A DNA stretch of 64,000 bases from Nitrosomonas sp. Nm166 (GTDB lineage Bacteria > Pseudomonadota > Gammaproteobacteria > Burkholderiales > Nitrosomonadaceae), in contig NZ_FONE01000002.1 in the NCBI RefSeq assembly GCF_900112825.1, positions 62,001 through 126,000 of the forward strand, written 5' to 3'. The stretch's first letter is position 1, and the number at the start of each line of letters is the position of its first letter. A model generated the notes under the pieces. That model was not told the DNA's origin. It was given only the letters and a program-made list of their open reading frames with translations, and did not search any database. Position numbers and translations under genes: made by a program. Of this stretch, positions 45,271 to 54,039 are shown in pieces.

Positions 45271-46452
45271 ATGATTTTACGAATTCATCATCTTGAGTTG
45301 CTTAAACAACAGCTTGCGAATTTTCCTATCGTTGCTGTTTTGGGTGCCCGGCAGGTGGGCAAAACAACGCTTGCCCGTCAATTAGAAGATGGTTGGGATG
45401 GGCCCAAGCGGTATTTCGATTTGGAAGATCCGGATGATCAGGCACGGCTTGCAGACCCAGCTTTTGTTTTGCGTGAGCTTAAAGGGTTGGTGGTGCTAGA
45501 CGAGATTCAGCTACGCCCGGATATTTTTTCATTGCTGAGAGTGTTGGCTGATCGACCCCATGCGCCTGCACGATTCTTGATTCTGGGGAGTGCGGCTCCC
45601 GAGTTACTCAAACACACTGCCGAGAGTTTGGCTGGAAGAGTAGTTTTTCATGAGCTGGATGGGTTGGCGCTGCATGAGATTGCGCAAGGAATTTCTTCTT
45701 CTGACTGGTTGGATACGCGTTGGCTGCGCGGTGGTTTTCCGCGCGCCTTATTGGCTGACAATGCGCAGCTTAGTCGTGAATGGCGTGATGCGTTTATCCG
45801 CACGTATCTTGAACGTGATTTGCCGCAATTGGGTATCAATCTTCCCGCGTTGACGCTGCGCCGATTTTGGACGATGCTGGCGCATTATCACGGGCAAACA
45901 TGGAATGGGAGTGAGTTAGCGCGGTCACTGGGGGTGAGCGATAAAACGGTGTCACGTTATTTGGATATTTTGGAAGGCACGTTCATGACTTACAGGCTGA
46001 TGCCTTGGCATGCGAACGTGGGCAAACGGGAAATAAAATCTCCTAAGGTTTATGTGGCGGATACGGGTTTGCTGCATAGCTTGCTGAGTATCAGTGATCA
46101 GGATGCTCTGTTGGCGCATCCAAAATGTGGTGCTTCGTGGGAGGGATTTATTCTGCACGAAGTTATCCGTCGCACTGATGCAAAACAGGGTGAGGTTTTT
46201 TTTTGGAGCGTGCATGCAGGGGCTGAGTTGGATTTGCTGATTCTTCAGGATGGCCGACGCTTGGGTTTTGAAATTAAGTTAACCAGGTCACCAAAAGTCA
46301 CCGCCTCAATGCGTTCTTCAAAAGAAACGTTAAAGTTGGATCACTTGTATGTGATGTGTTACGGTACCGGCGAACCTTGGCCAATGTCGGAAGGCGTGAC
46401 GGCAGTTCCTGCTTCTTGCTTGGCTGCGGAGCAGTGGTTGCCGATAAGATGA
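45271..46452 (+). CDS. AAA-type ATPase with DUF4143 domain
   Basis: A 393-residue protein. The ATPase part has Walker A GARQVGKTT near residue 26 and Walker B LVVLDEIQLRPD near residue 72. The C-terminal DUF4143 part includes DLPQLGINLPALTLRRFWTMLAHYHGQ, a winged-helix segment (LARSLGVSDKTVSRYLDILEGTF), and a nuclease-like SVHAGAELDLLILQDGRRLGFEIKLT near residue 330. Members are widespread accessory genes of unknown cellular role. It breaks the polysaccharide operon and is probably a recent insertion. Confidence 0.88.
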   Translation: MILRIHHLELLKQQLANFPIVAVLGARQVGKTTLARQLEDGWDGPKRYFDLEDPDDQARLADPAFVLRELKGLVVLDEIQLRPDIFSLLRVLADRPHAPARFLILGSAAPELLKHTAESLAGRVVFHELDGLALHEIAQGISSSDWLDTRWLRGGFPRALLADNAQLSREWRDAFIRTYLERDLPQLGINLPALTLRRFWTMLAHYHGQTWNGSELARSLGVSDKTVSRYLDILEGTFMTYRLMPWHANVGKREIKSPKVYVADTGLLHSLLSISDQDALLAHPKCGASWEGFILHEVIRRTDAKQGEVFFWSVHAGAELDLLILQDGRRLGFEIKLTRSPKVTASMRSSKETLKLDHLYVMCYGTGEPWPMSEGVTAVPASCLAAEQWLPIR

Positions 46453-46521
46453 CTTGCCGGATGTAAATGACAATTAGTGAATCGTCAATGGAAGTAGGTC
46501 AACAAAGAAGAGAGATGCACA

Positions 46522-47310
46522 ATGATTGGGCCAGTTGAGAACATAGCAGGATATAAGGTGGGCGCCCAGAGCGTGCGAGCATGTGTGACGGATATCGTGT
46601 CATGGATAAAAAACAGGAAACAAGTAAGAAAAAAAGATGAAAATTGCCGCTGGCTTGCTTGTATAAATCCGCATTCGTATGCGGTTGCCCTGAATGATGT
46701 TGTGTTCTCGCGAGCGCTGCACGCTGCTGATTGGCTTATTCCTGATGGGGCCGGTGTAGTTTTTGCCTCGAAATTGCTAAATGGTCATATTCGTGAACGA
46801 GTAACTGGAAGCGATATTTTTCAAGGGGTGCTCGAGGAATTGAATCGGACAAATGGCTATAGCGTGTTTTTTCTGGGCTCAACGGATGAAACGCTGGCTG
46901 CCATTCGAGCGCGTATGGTGGTGGATTATCCAAATATTCGATTAGCAGGAACGTATTCACCACCTTTCAAGCCGGTCTATTCCAAGGAAGAATTAGATGC
47001 GATGGTGACAGCGATCAATGACGCTGCACCGGATGTATTATGGGTAGGTATGACAGCACCCAAACAGGAGAAGTGGATTTACGAGAATCGCACACGATTG
47101 AATGTGAAGTTTGCAGGCGCGATTGGAGCAGTATTTGATTTTTATACCGGCCAGGTGAAACGTTCGCATCCGTTCTTTCAGCGTATAGGTTTGGAATGGT
47201 TACCCAGACTGATTCAGCAACCGCGGCGGCTTTGGCGAAGAATGTTTGTGTCGGCGCCGATCTTTGTTTTGCATGTGTTACGGCAAAGGCTGGGTATAGT
47301 GCAACGATAG
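46522..47310 (+). CDS. WecG/TagA/CpsF family glycosyltransferase (GT26)
   Basis: A 262-residue soluble glycosyltransferase. The motif CINPHSYAVALND, ADWLIPDGAGVVFASKLL and VTGSDIF are GT26 hallmarks; VLWVGMTAPKQEKWIYENR and GAIGAVFDFYTGQVKRSHPFFQRIGLEWL complete the family. WecG-like enzymes add ManNAc-type sugars to lipid-linked GlcNAc, usually the second step in repeat-unit assembly. Confidence 0.93.
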   Translation: MIGPVENIAGYKVGAQSVRACVTDIVSWIKNRKQVRKKDENCRWLACINPHSYAVALNDVVFSRALHAADWLIPDGAGVVFASKLLNGHIRERVTGSDIFQGVLEELNRTNGYSVFFLGSTDETLAAIRARMVVDYPNIRLAGTYSPPFKPVYSKEELDAMVTAINDAAPDVLWVGMTAPKQEKWIYENRTRLNVKFAGAIGAVFDFYTGQVKRSHPFFQRIGLEWLPRLIQQPRRLWRRMFVSAPIFVLHVLRQRLGIVQR

Positions 47311-47398
47311 AAGAATTCTGAATTAAATGATCGCATACAGGTTGTGAGGATTGTTGATGCAGCCTCTGTACTTTTAAATTCTTTTAAAAGGTAGATTA

Positions 47399-48382
47399 AT
47401 GACAAAAATTTATGTGGCAGGACATAGGGGAATGGTGGGCTCGGCAATTGTTCGCAGTTTGCAGGCAAAGCAAGAGGAAGGCGAAGCAATCGAATTGATT
47501 ATCCGCACGCACGCTGAATTGGATCTAACCGATCAAGCTTGCGTCAAAAGTTTCTTTTCAGATGCACGGCCAGATGTGGTGATATTGGCAGCGGCAAAAG
47601 TGGGAGGGATACACGCCAATAACACTTATCCTGCCGAATTTATTTACCACAACATGATGATGGAATGCAATGTGGTGCATCAGGCCTGGGCGGCGGGTGT
47701 GAAACGTTTGCTGTTTCTGGGCAGTTCATGTATTTATCCCAAGTTTGCGCCACAGCCGATGCGTGAGGATAGTTTGCTGACAGGAACGTTGGAGCCGACT
47801 AATGAGCCGTATGCAATCGCAAAGATTGCCGGCATCAAGCTATGCGAAAGTTATAATAGACAGTACGGGGCGTCGCATGGCGTCGATTACCGAAGTGTAA
47901 TGCCAACCAATTTATATGGACCGAACGATAATTTTCATCCAGAAAACAGTCACGTGGTACCAGCCTTGATGCGACGTTTTCATGAAGCTGTGGCGGCAGA
48001 TGCATCGGAAGTTGTGATCTGGGGTAGTGGTAAGCCTTACCGTGAATTTCTGCATGTGGATGACATGGCCGAGGCAGCGCTTTTCGTACTAAATTTGCCG
48101 CAGGCAATCTATGAGGCGAATACGTTGCCGATGCTGTCGCATATTAATGTAGGTACAGGGCAGGAAGTATCGATTGCTGAACTTGCTGAGTTAATTGCGA
48201 AAATAACGGATTTTTCCGGGAAGATTGTGTTTGATTCGAGCAAGCCTGATGGCACACCTCGGAAACTGATGGATGTGTCGCGGTTGAAGAATATGGGATG
48301 GTCCGCAAAGATAGGTCTTCGTGAAGGTTTGGAAAATACGTATCGTTGGTACCAACAGGCATCGATGGTGCGATCAGTATAA
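47399..48382 (+). CDS. fcl: GDP-L-fucose synthase
   Basis: A 327-residue epimerase/reductase of normal length. NADP-binding [14 protein letters not shown], then [24 protein letters not shown], the catalytic [13 protein letters not shown] (Tyr-x-x-x-Lys), and [21 protein letters not shown] are canonical for Fcl. It makes GDP-L-fucose from the Gmd product. It closes the polysaccharide locus and has its own AAGG ribosome site. Confidence 0.95.
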   Translation: MTKIYVAGHRGMVGSAIVRSLQAKQEEGEAIELIIRTHAELDLTDQACVKSFFSDARPDVVILAAAKVGGIHANNTYPAEFIYHNMMMECNVVHQAWAAGVKRLLFLGSSCIYPKFAPQPMREDSLLTGTLEPTNEPYAIAKIAGIKLCESYNRQYGASHGVDYRSVMPTNLYGPNDNFHPENSHVVPALMRRFHEAVAADASEVVIWGSGKPYREFLHVDDMAEAALFVLNLPQAIYEANTLPMLSHINVGTGQEVSIAELAELIAKITDFSGKIVFDSSKPDGTPRKLMDVSRLKNMGWSAKIGLREGLENTYRWYQQASMVRSV

Positions 48383-48431
48383 ATTTCGATATTGCTATAG
48401 CGCAGAAAAGATTTGTAGTGCGAAATGTTAT

Positions 48432-49442
48432 TTACTCTCCATGTAAATAAAACACATAAGTGTTGAGCAGATAGAGCGTGAACAGGCCGAGGCTAATCCA
48501 GCCGACATTGATGAACAAGCGGGTTTGGGGTCGATAAACCAGGCCAACGATGACGATTCCGCTCATGATGACAGCAGACATGGCGGAAAAAGCGTGCAGT
48601 GATGAGGTATGTGTCAGTAGTGGACCGGTGAAAAAAATTATATCTTGAAAAGCCAGAATAAAAATATTAAACAGATTGCTGCCTAGTAGATTGGCAATGG
48701 CCATATCCAGCGCACCGATACGGAATGCGGCAATGCTTACAGCCAGTTCAGGAAACGAAGTGGTCGCAGCAATAAACAGCGTACCTACAAAAGTATTGTG
48801 CCACCCCATCACTTCAGCCAGCCGTGTACCTACAAACGGTAAATATATGCCGACAGCAATAACAGCGATGGCGGACAGCATATAGTATATATATGCCTGA
48901 TTCTTAGTTATTTCCGGATAGCGGTCTGCCACTTGCTCAGCAAACTCCTTTATCTGCGCGCGTTCATGGACAAATATTGCCCGCATGGCAACGATATAGA
49001 ACAATATGATGGCGGGGGTATAAGCTCCTATGTGAGCAATGTTGAGAGTCGCTTTATCCGCCAGTAGCACATTCAAACCTACGAAACCGATCAGTATCAC
49101 ACCAAATCCTGCGGACAGAATATGACTTGGGCTGGCGCAACGGTACATGGGTTCGCCACGTACCAGGAAATCCAGTATCACCAGAATGACCAGATTAAAT
49201 ACACAACTGCCCAGTATGCTGCCGACTGCAATATTAGGTACATTTGCTAATGTCAGTGCGCTGACGCCCGTGGCCAACTCTGGCAGTGAAGTGACAGTGG
49301 CCAGCAAAATAAGCCCGATCCAGCTACCAGACAGGCCGGTCTTGTCTGCAATGACATCGGCGTAGCGGCATAGCTTGGCACCAGCAAAGCCAATCAACAC
49401 GGCACAAGTGCCGAATTCAAACCAGATCAGTAAGGCATTCAT
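48432..49442 (-). CDS. Na+/Ca2+-exchanger family protein
   Basis: A 336-residue membrane protein with about 10 helices in two homologous halves. Each half carries an alpha-repeat: TSLPELATG near residue 52 and TSFPELAVSIAA near 233, followed by AIANLLGSNLFN. These Glu/Ser/Thr residues bind the cation. It exchanges Ca2+ for Na+ or H+ at the inner membrane. It converges with fcl. Confidence 0.92.
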   Translation of the reverse strand: MNALLIWFEFGTCAVLIGFAGAKLCRYADVIADKTGLSGSWIGLILLATVTSLPELATGVSALTLANVPNIAVGSILGSCVFNLVILVILDFLVRGEPMYRCASPSHILSAGFGVILIGFVGLNVLLADKATLNIAHIGAYTPAIILFYIVAMRAIFVHERAQIKEFAEQVADRYPEITKNQAYIYYMLSAIAVIAVGIYLPFVGTRLAEVMGWHNTFVGTLFIAATTSFPELAVSIAAFRIGALDMAIANLLGSNLFNIFILAFQDIIFFTGPLLTHTSSLHAFSAMSAVIMSGIVIVGLVYRPQTRLFINVGWISLGLFTLYLLNTYVFYLHGE

Positions 49443-49505
49443 TATGTAATTTGTATTTCTGACGCTGGCAACAGCAGCATTGGATTGATGTAGTGGTTAC
49501 TTGCA

Positions 49506-50237
49506 TTATCGCCTCCCATCGTACCAAATGGGTAATTTTTTCTTATCCTGCAGGGCGCGGCGTGGGCTGAGAAAAACGTTTAACATTTGACTGGCGAGTT
49601 CCCGGCCGGTATAGAGCTGCACTTTACGGGGTGAGGTAACCAAAGGATGGCGAGTTAGAATGGTGAATTTCAGGCCGTGCTTGCGCCCCCATTTTTTCAG
49701 CAAGCGGCTTAAATCAATTTCATCCGCCGCAAACAGATCCTGATTGAATCCACCTACTTCACGGAAGGCATCGGCGCGGCACACAACCAATGCACCAGAT
49801 GCCCAGCGACACAAAACTGAAGTAATTGTCCATAAATGCATGACGGCTGCTCCCCACCACGGCAAATTCGGCATATGCATGACGCTGCCGCAACCTACGT
49901 ATTTGCGGGTTTCAATCATTTTCAGAATGTCAGCTACCATACCGGGATTGAGTAAGCTATCTGCATCCACAAACAATAGCCAGTCACCTGTCGCCACTGC
50001 CGCCCCAGCATTGCGCGCGCGGCCGATCTGATTAATCGGTTCGAACACGACTTTTGCGCCGGCCCGCTTGGCCAGCTTTGCTGTTTTATCCGTTGAATTA
50101 TTGTCAACAACGATGACTTCGGCAGTAAACCCCGGTTTCTGATTAGCAGCCAATGACTCAGCAATGGAATCCAGACAGTGCGTGATCAAGCGCTCTTCAT
50201 TAAAGGCGGGGACAATAATGGAAAGATGCATATGCAA
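49506..50237 (-). CDS. Glycosyltransferase family 2
   Basis: A 243-residue GT-A enzyme. N-terminal SIIVPAFNEERLITHCLDS, VIVVDNNSTDKTAKLAKRAGAKVVFEP, and the DxD motif in LFVDADSLLNPGM are intact. A short amphipathic membrane-facing segment lies around residue 135-150. It may be part of surface polysaccharide assembly but is separated from the cluster by the exchanger gene. Confidence 0.92.
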   Translation of the reverse strand: MHMHLSIIVPAFNEERLITHCLDSIAESLAANQKPGFTAEVIVVDNNSTDKTAKLAKRAGAKVVFEPINQIGRARNAGAAVATGDWLLFVDADSLLNPGMVADILKMIETRKYVGCGSVMHMPNLPWWGAAVMHLWTITSVLCRWASGALVVCRADAFREVGGFNQDLFAADEIDLSRLLKKWGRKHGLKFTILTRHPLVTSPRKVQLYTGRELASQMLNVFLSPRRALQDKKKLPIWYDGRR

Positions 50238-50483
50238 ACAATATAGATTTTAGGTAAGAATATTATCCCGTAAAACTGGATAAAAGTGAGAAACAACATC
50301 ATACGCAATAATAATCAAGCAAAATAGCCATGCTGCTGGTTGCTGATTAGATGCAGAAAAATTCTATCCCAGCCGCTTCGTATTTCGCAACGCAAAATCA
50401 GCCATTTATGTTCTTGCAGAACACTGCATTCTTATTCGGTTATACTGCTTCAGTCAGAAACATTGATGAAAAGAGAGAATATC

Positions 50484-50915
50484 ATGAAATTACTCACGTT
50501 ATTGATTACTGGCTTGATCGCGGGCGGATTATCTGCTTGTTCCAGCACAAAACCTATCTTATATCCGAATACGTATTTTCAATCCGTAGGAAAAGAAGTG
50601 GCAGAGCAGGATATCGAATCTTGCAAGCAACTGGCAGAATCATCGGGTGCTAAGGAAGGGCATGGCAAGGTAGGGAATGTGGCAACCAGTACCGCGATGG
50701 GAGCGGGCGTTGGTGCAGCAGGCGGTGCTGTCGGCGGAGCGATTTACGGCTCGGCTGGGCAAGGCTCTCTGGTAGGCGCTGCAAGTGGCGCTGCAATAGG
50801 TTTGCTTAGAGGGATCCTGTACTCGGCAAGACCGGCGCAGCCTAGTCAAGCTTATGTGAATTTCGTATCCCGATGCTTGCAAGAGAGGGGCTATGAGGTT
50901 ACCGGCTGGCAGTAA
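50484..50915 (+). CDS. Glycine-zipper lipoprotein
   Basis: A 143-residue protein with a lipobox LSAC near residue 18. Residues about 75-115 form a glycine-zipper stretch (GAGVGAAGGAVGGAIYGSAG), then the conserved tail SRCLQERGYEVTGW. It is probably an outer-membrane-anchored envelope protein. The ATG at 50484 with GAGAG upstream is selected over the longer frame from 50340, which would place the signal far from the N-terminus. Confidence 0.82.
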   Translation: MKLLTLLITGLIAGGLSACSSTKPILYPNTYFQSVGKEVAEQDIESCKQLAESSGAKEGHGKVGNVATSTAMGAGVGAAGGAVGGAIYGSAGQGSLVGAASGAAIGLLRGILYSARPAQPSQAYVNFVSRCLQERGYEVTGWQ

Positions 50916-50966
50916 CACGCGCAGGCGCCGTAGCGCTTAAATTCTGTAGTGCAACATGAGCCAGGC

Positions 50967-51083
50967 TTAGAGACCGCCAGCTCTTTCAGTAACCAACAAG
51001 GCCAGTATGCCCAATAATAGAATAATGACCCATTTGAGATGATGAGCGATGTTGCGTAATAGTATTTTTGTTTCTTCGTCCAT
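50967..51083 (-). CDS. Small single-pass membrane protein
   Basis: A 38-codon ORF preceded by AGGCGG. It reads MDEETKILLRNIAHHLK, then a 16-residue hydrophobic stretch (WVIILLLGILALLVTE) and a short charged tail. The amphipathic start plus one transmembrane helix is typical of real small membrane proteins, but the length alone gives no function. Confidence 0.5.
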   Translation of the reverse strand: MDEETKILLRNIAHHLKWVIILLLGILALLVTERAGGL

Positions 51084-51227
51084 GCTGTTATCCGCCTGTT
51101 CTTGATTGGGCTATAGTATCACTAATATAAATCAAAATATGGTTTGAGTAATCGATAACTTCGGATTGTCCTGTTGTGCCGTTTAATAAACGATAAACCG
51201 TACCCTTTCTTGTTGATGATTTTATTT

Positions 51228-51341
51228 AGGAAAGCTCTGAACAAGTGTCATCTCGAGCAAGGCGAGAAATCTATAACATTGATTGTTAAAAATTCCTCAC
51301 TGCGTTCGGAATGACAGATGCGAATCATTCAGAGTTTCCTT
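51228..51341. repeat. Palindromic repeat element, copy 1
   Basis: About 114 bases with inverted ends: AGGAAAGCTCTGA at the left and TCAGAGTTTCCTT at the right, and an inner palindrome between CAAGTGTCATCTCGAGCAAG and CACTGCGTTCGGAATGACA. A second copy lies at 51647-51760. The inner motif resembles widespread non-coding hairpin elements (MITE-like); no transposase is nearby. Confidence 0.85.
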
Positions 51342-51447
51342 CGATTGTCGAATTGCCGGGAAAAATTGCAGGTAATCTTTAATTCTTGAGTAATTAGGTC
51401 GTAATATCAATAGATTCTCTTTAAATATATTGCATGGAGGGATGGGA

Positions 51448-51648
51448 ATGAATAAAGAACTTTCTTTTGATGATGAGAATGGCATTTATCCTGCTGCTGA
51501 TGAGAATAACGAAGATGGCACGCTCATGAATAGCAAGATTCCGATAGGACGGTTTGCAGGTTTCATTGATGAATTTGAGACATTCAGTGATTTTGATGAT
51601 GGCGAAGAAGATGATGATGTCGATTTTGATTCGCAGGGATTGTTTTAG
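51448..51648 (+). CDS. Small acidic protein of unknown function
   Basis: A 66-residue protein starting MNKELSFDDENG, with a GGAGGG ribosome site at 51435-51440. Nearly all of it is polar; Asp and Glu dominate the end (FDDGEEDDDVDFDSQ). No domain is recognised. The stop codon TAG at 51646-51648 lies inside the first bases of the second repeat copy, and the first copy ends about 100 bases upstream, so the gene is framed by the two repeats. Confidence 0.6.
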   Translation: MNKELSFDDENGIYPAADENNEDGTLMNSKIPIGRFAGFIDEFETFSDFDDGEEDDDVDFDSQGLF

Positions 51649-51760
51649 GAAAGCTCTGAACAAGTGTCATTTTGAACAAAGCGAGAAATCTATGACATTG
51701 ATTGTTAAAGATTCCTCACTGCGTTCGGAATGACAGATGCGAATTATTCAGAGTTTCCTT
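51647..51760. repeat. Palindromic repeat element, copy 2
   Basis: Second 114-base copy of the element at 51228-51341, in the same orientation with about a dozen differences. The same inverted ends are present, so both copies can form a long hairpin. Confidence 0.85.
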
Positions 51761-51831
51761 AGATTATCAACGGACAGTTTCTTGTTCGATAGACCGCAGG
51801 GGTTAGCTTTCTTGACTCTGAGGAGCTGAAT

Positions 51832-52437
51832 ATGACGAATGCTGATGTGGAGATTCTAGAAAAAACAATTTGTTTTGAAGGTTTCTTCCGTCTGGAACGT
51901 TATCGCTTGCGGCATCGATTATTTAATGGTGACTGGAGCCGGCCGATGATGCGCGAGTTATTTGAGCGCGGTCATGCAGCGGCTGTCTTGCCGTATGATC
52001 CCATCCGGGATGAAGTGGTTCTGATTGAACAATTTCGCGCGGGCGCGCTGGCTGCACCAGGCGGGCCGTGGCTGCTGGAGATTGTGGCCGGCATGATTGA
52101 AGCTGGTGAAACAGCCGAAGCAGTGGTGAAGCGAGAAAGCGTGGAAGAAGCAGATTGTGTCATTACTGATCTTATTCCGCTGTATGACTATCTGGTCAGC
52201 CCGGGCGGCACGACAGAGCGTGTAGCGTTATTTTGCGGTCGGGTCGATGCGACGCATGCGGGAGGTGTGCATGGCGCAATTGACGAAGGTGAAGATATCA
52301 AGGTGCATGTCGTCAAACTGGAAAAGGCGCTGACATGGTTGAATTCAGGCAAACTAAACTCAGCCAGCGTGATCATTGCATTGCAGTGGCTGGCTTTAAA
52401 CCGGCATACCGTGCTAAGGCAGTGGTCTTCTTCCTGA
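51832..52437 (+). CDS. nudF: Nudix ADP-ribose pyrophosphatase
   Basis: A 201-residue protein. The Nudix box GMIEAGETAEAVVKRESVEEA begins near residue 87 after PWLLEIVA. The surrounding ADP-ribose features match NudF: VVLIEQFRAGALAAPG and a loop with GAIDEGEDIKVHVVKLEKAL. It hydrolyses ADP-ribose to AMP and ribose 5-phosphate. It runs convergently with the CYTH-CHAD gene. Confidence 0.9.
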   Translation: MTNADVEILEKTICFEGFFRLERYRLRHRLFNGDWSRPMMRELFERGHAAAVLPYDPIRDEVVLIEQFRAGALAAPGGPWLLEIVAGMIEAGETAEAVVKRESVEEADCVITDLIPLYDYLVSPGGTTERVALFCGRVDATHAGGVHGAIDEGEDIKVHVVKLEKALTWLNSGKLNSASVIIALQWLALNRHTVLRQWSSS

Positions 52438-52483
52438 TGCCTGAATCAATGATTGGATTGGTAACCCATAGCGCATTTCTGGT

Positions 52484-54001
52484 TCATTTCGCCTTCTTGC
52501 CCTGATTTTTCTTACGCCAGAACAATTCCGACTGCGCCAGTTCTTCCCACATGGAACTGGATAAATCGGTATGTTGCGTAATTTCGAATTCCAGCATACC
52601 GCTGATACGGCCGAGCTCAAAGCTGAGCGCGGGGGATTGCTTGGACAATCTTTGTAGCAATTGCATGCCGATCCGCAAATCATTGGCATATCCCAGCTCA
52701 TCTTGCAAGTCTGACAGCGCAGTGATGAAGTGATGAGCAGGTTTTCCGTAGAGTGGTGCAAAGGCTTCCGCTATGTAACGCATTTTCTTGGCGGCAATGC
52801 GCGCCAAGTGGCGCTTGGCTGGGTCAAGTCTGGCAAAGCCGTGACAGCGTTTGCGCAGGCTATGCCAGCGCTTTTCAAGAACTGCTTCAGCCCATAGCGT
52901 GATGTTTTGCATGGGTGCATCAGTGAATGCAGGCAGCAGGCTGTAACCAATATCGAGCACGAGTTGGGTAAATGCGGGCTTGAGCAATAACGCCTGTGCC
53001 CGGTGGCGAGCATGCGCAGCCACTTCGTGCATTTGATTCAGGGTTGCACTTTCAATCGGCGTATTTTCCGCTGATTTCTCCAAGGTGGTGAGTAGCTTGG
53101 GCAGCGTCTCATACAGAAAAACATCCCAATCGCGTGCGGCATTGAGTGCCTGCATTGACTTGCGTAGTGACTGATCCCAATCAGGCGGAGCCTGATTCAA
53201 CGATTTCGCCAGCAGTACGCCGGTGCGCAAGCGGCGCAATGCAACGCGAAGCTGATGCAGATATTCGATGTCGTGCGCATTTTCCAGAAAGCCTGGTATA
53301 TTGGCGACCGTTTGGACCAATGCAGTCTGCACGATGGCATTCCAGGATTCGGCAGCGGTTTGATCCTTATGAATTGCCGGCTGTATTGCTTTGCTCGGCG
53401 CAGGCTTTGCTGCACCGCTCAGCAAATAGCCGCGTTCTGCTTTGCTGCGAGGTTCGATGTGCAGCGGCACTTGCTGTAGCAATTGCGTTGCGATATCGAA
53501 TAGAAACGCCGGTGCTCCGGATTTGAGTTCGATCTCCACTTCGCAAATCTCCCGGTATGCTTCTCCGGCGTAGATTTTTCCTGTATCGAGCGCCACTTCG
53601 GCATGTGCTGCATGATTACTTACCTGCCAAGTGATACGTTGAAACTCGGTAGTAAATACTGGTGCGATACGCTTCAGCTTGATTCCGTCAAGCAGATCCA
53701 GGGCGATGTGCGGTAGCACGGAAAAATCCGGGTGACTGCCGTCAGTGATCGCCATTTCCCATTCCGGACGACTGGCCAACGCGCCGACTGATTGGGTTTC
53801 GGCTTTCAGCGTTTGAATCCATTGATCATCTACCCGGCGCACGCGCAGCGCGATGCCGCGCCGCATCAGATCAAATTTCGGTGTGTCGAAATAAATGCTG
53901 AGTAGGGGACGCTGTTCCGGTGCGATTTCGCTTAACAGGGGATGCCGCCGGATACGTCCAGTATGGCGTGGAAGCAAAGCCAGTTTCAGTTCAATTTCCA
54001 T
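52484..54001 (-). CDS. CYTH-CHAD domain protein
   Basis: A 505-residue protein. Residues 1-200 form a CYTH (triphosphate tunnel) domain starting MEIELKLALLP with the ExExK motif; the later strand KTGxIYAGxxYREICEVEIELKSG-type residues continue it. Residues about 215-500 form a CHAD domain rich in His and Arg helices (HQLRVALRRLRTG, AARDWDVFLYETL). CYTH domains hydrolyse inorganic triphosphate; CHAD domains bind polyphosphate. It adjoins ppk2 and fits polyphosphate metabolism. Confidence 0.92.
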   Translation of the reverse strand: MEIELKLALLPRHTGRIRRHPLLSEIAPEQRPLLSIYFDTPKFDLMRRGIALRVRRVDDQWIQTLKAETQSVGALASRPEWEMAITDGSHPDFSVLPHIALDLLDGIKLKRIAPVFTTEFQRITWQVSNHAAHAEVALDTGKIYAGEAYREICEVEIELKSGAPAFLFDIATQLLQQVPLHIEPRSKAERGYLLSGAAKPAPSKAIQPAIHKDQTAAESWNAIVQTALVQTVANIPGFLENAHDIEYLHQLRVALRRLRTGVLLAKSLNQAPPDWDQSLRKSMQALNAARDWDVFLYETLPKLLTTLEKSAENTPIESATLNQMHEVAAHARHRAQALLLKPAFTQLVLDIGYSLLPAFTDAPMQNITLWAEAVLEKRWHSLRKRCHGFARLDPAKRHLARIAAKKMRYIAEAFAPLYGKPAHHFITALSDLQDELGYANDLRIGMQLLQRLSKQSPALSFELGRISGMLEFEITQHTDLSSSMWEELAQSELFWRKKNQGKKAK

Positions 54002-54039
54002 GAAAGCTTCCTTGTCTAAGCAACGCTACTGCCGTGTGG

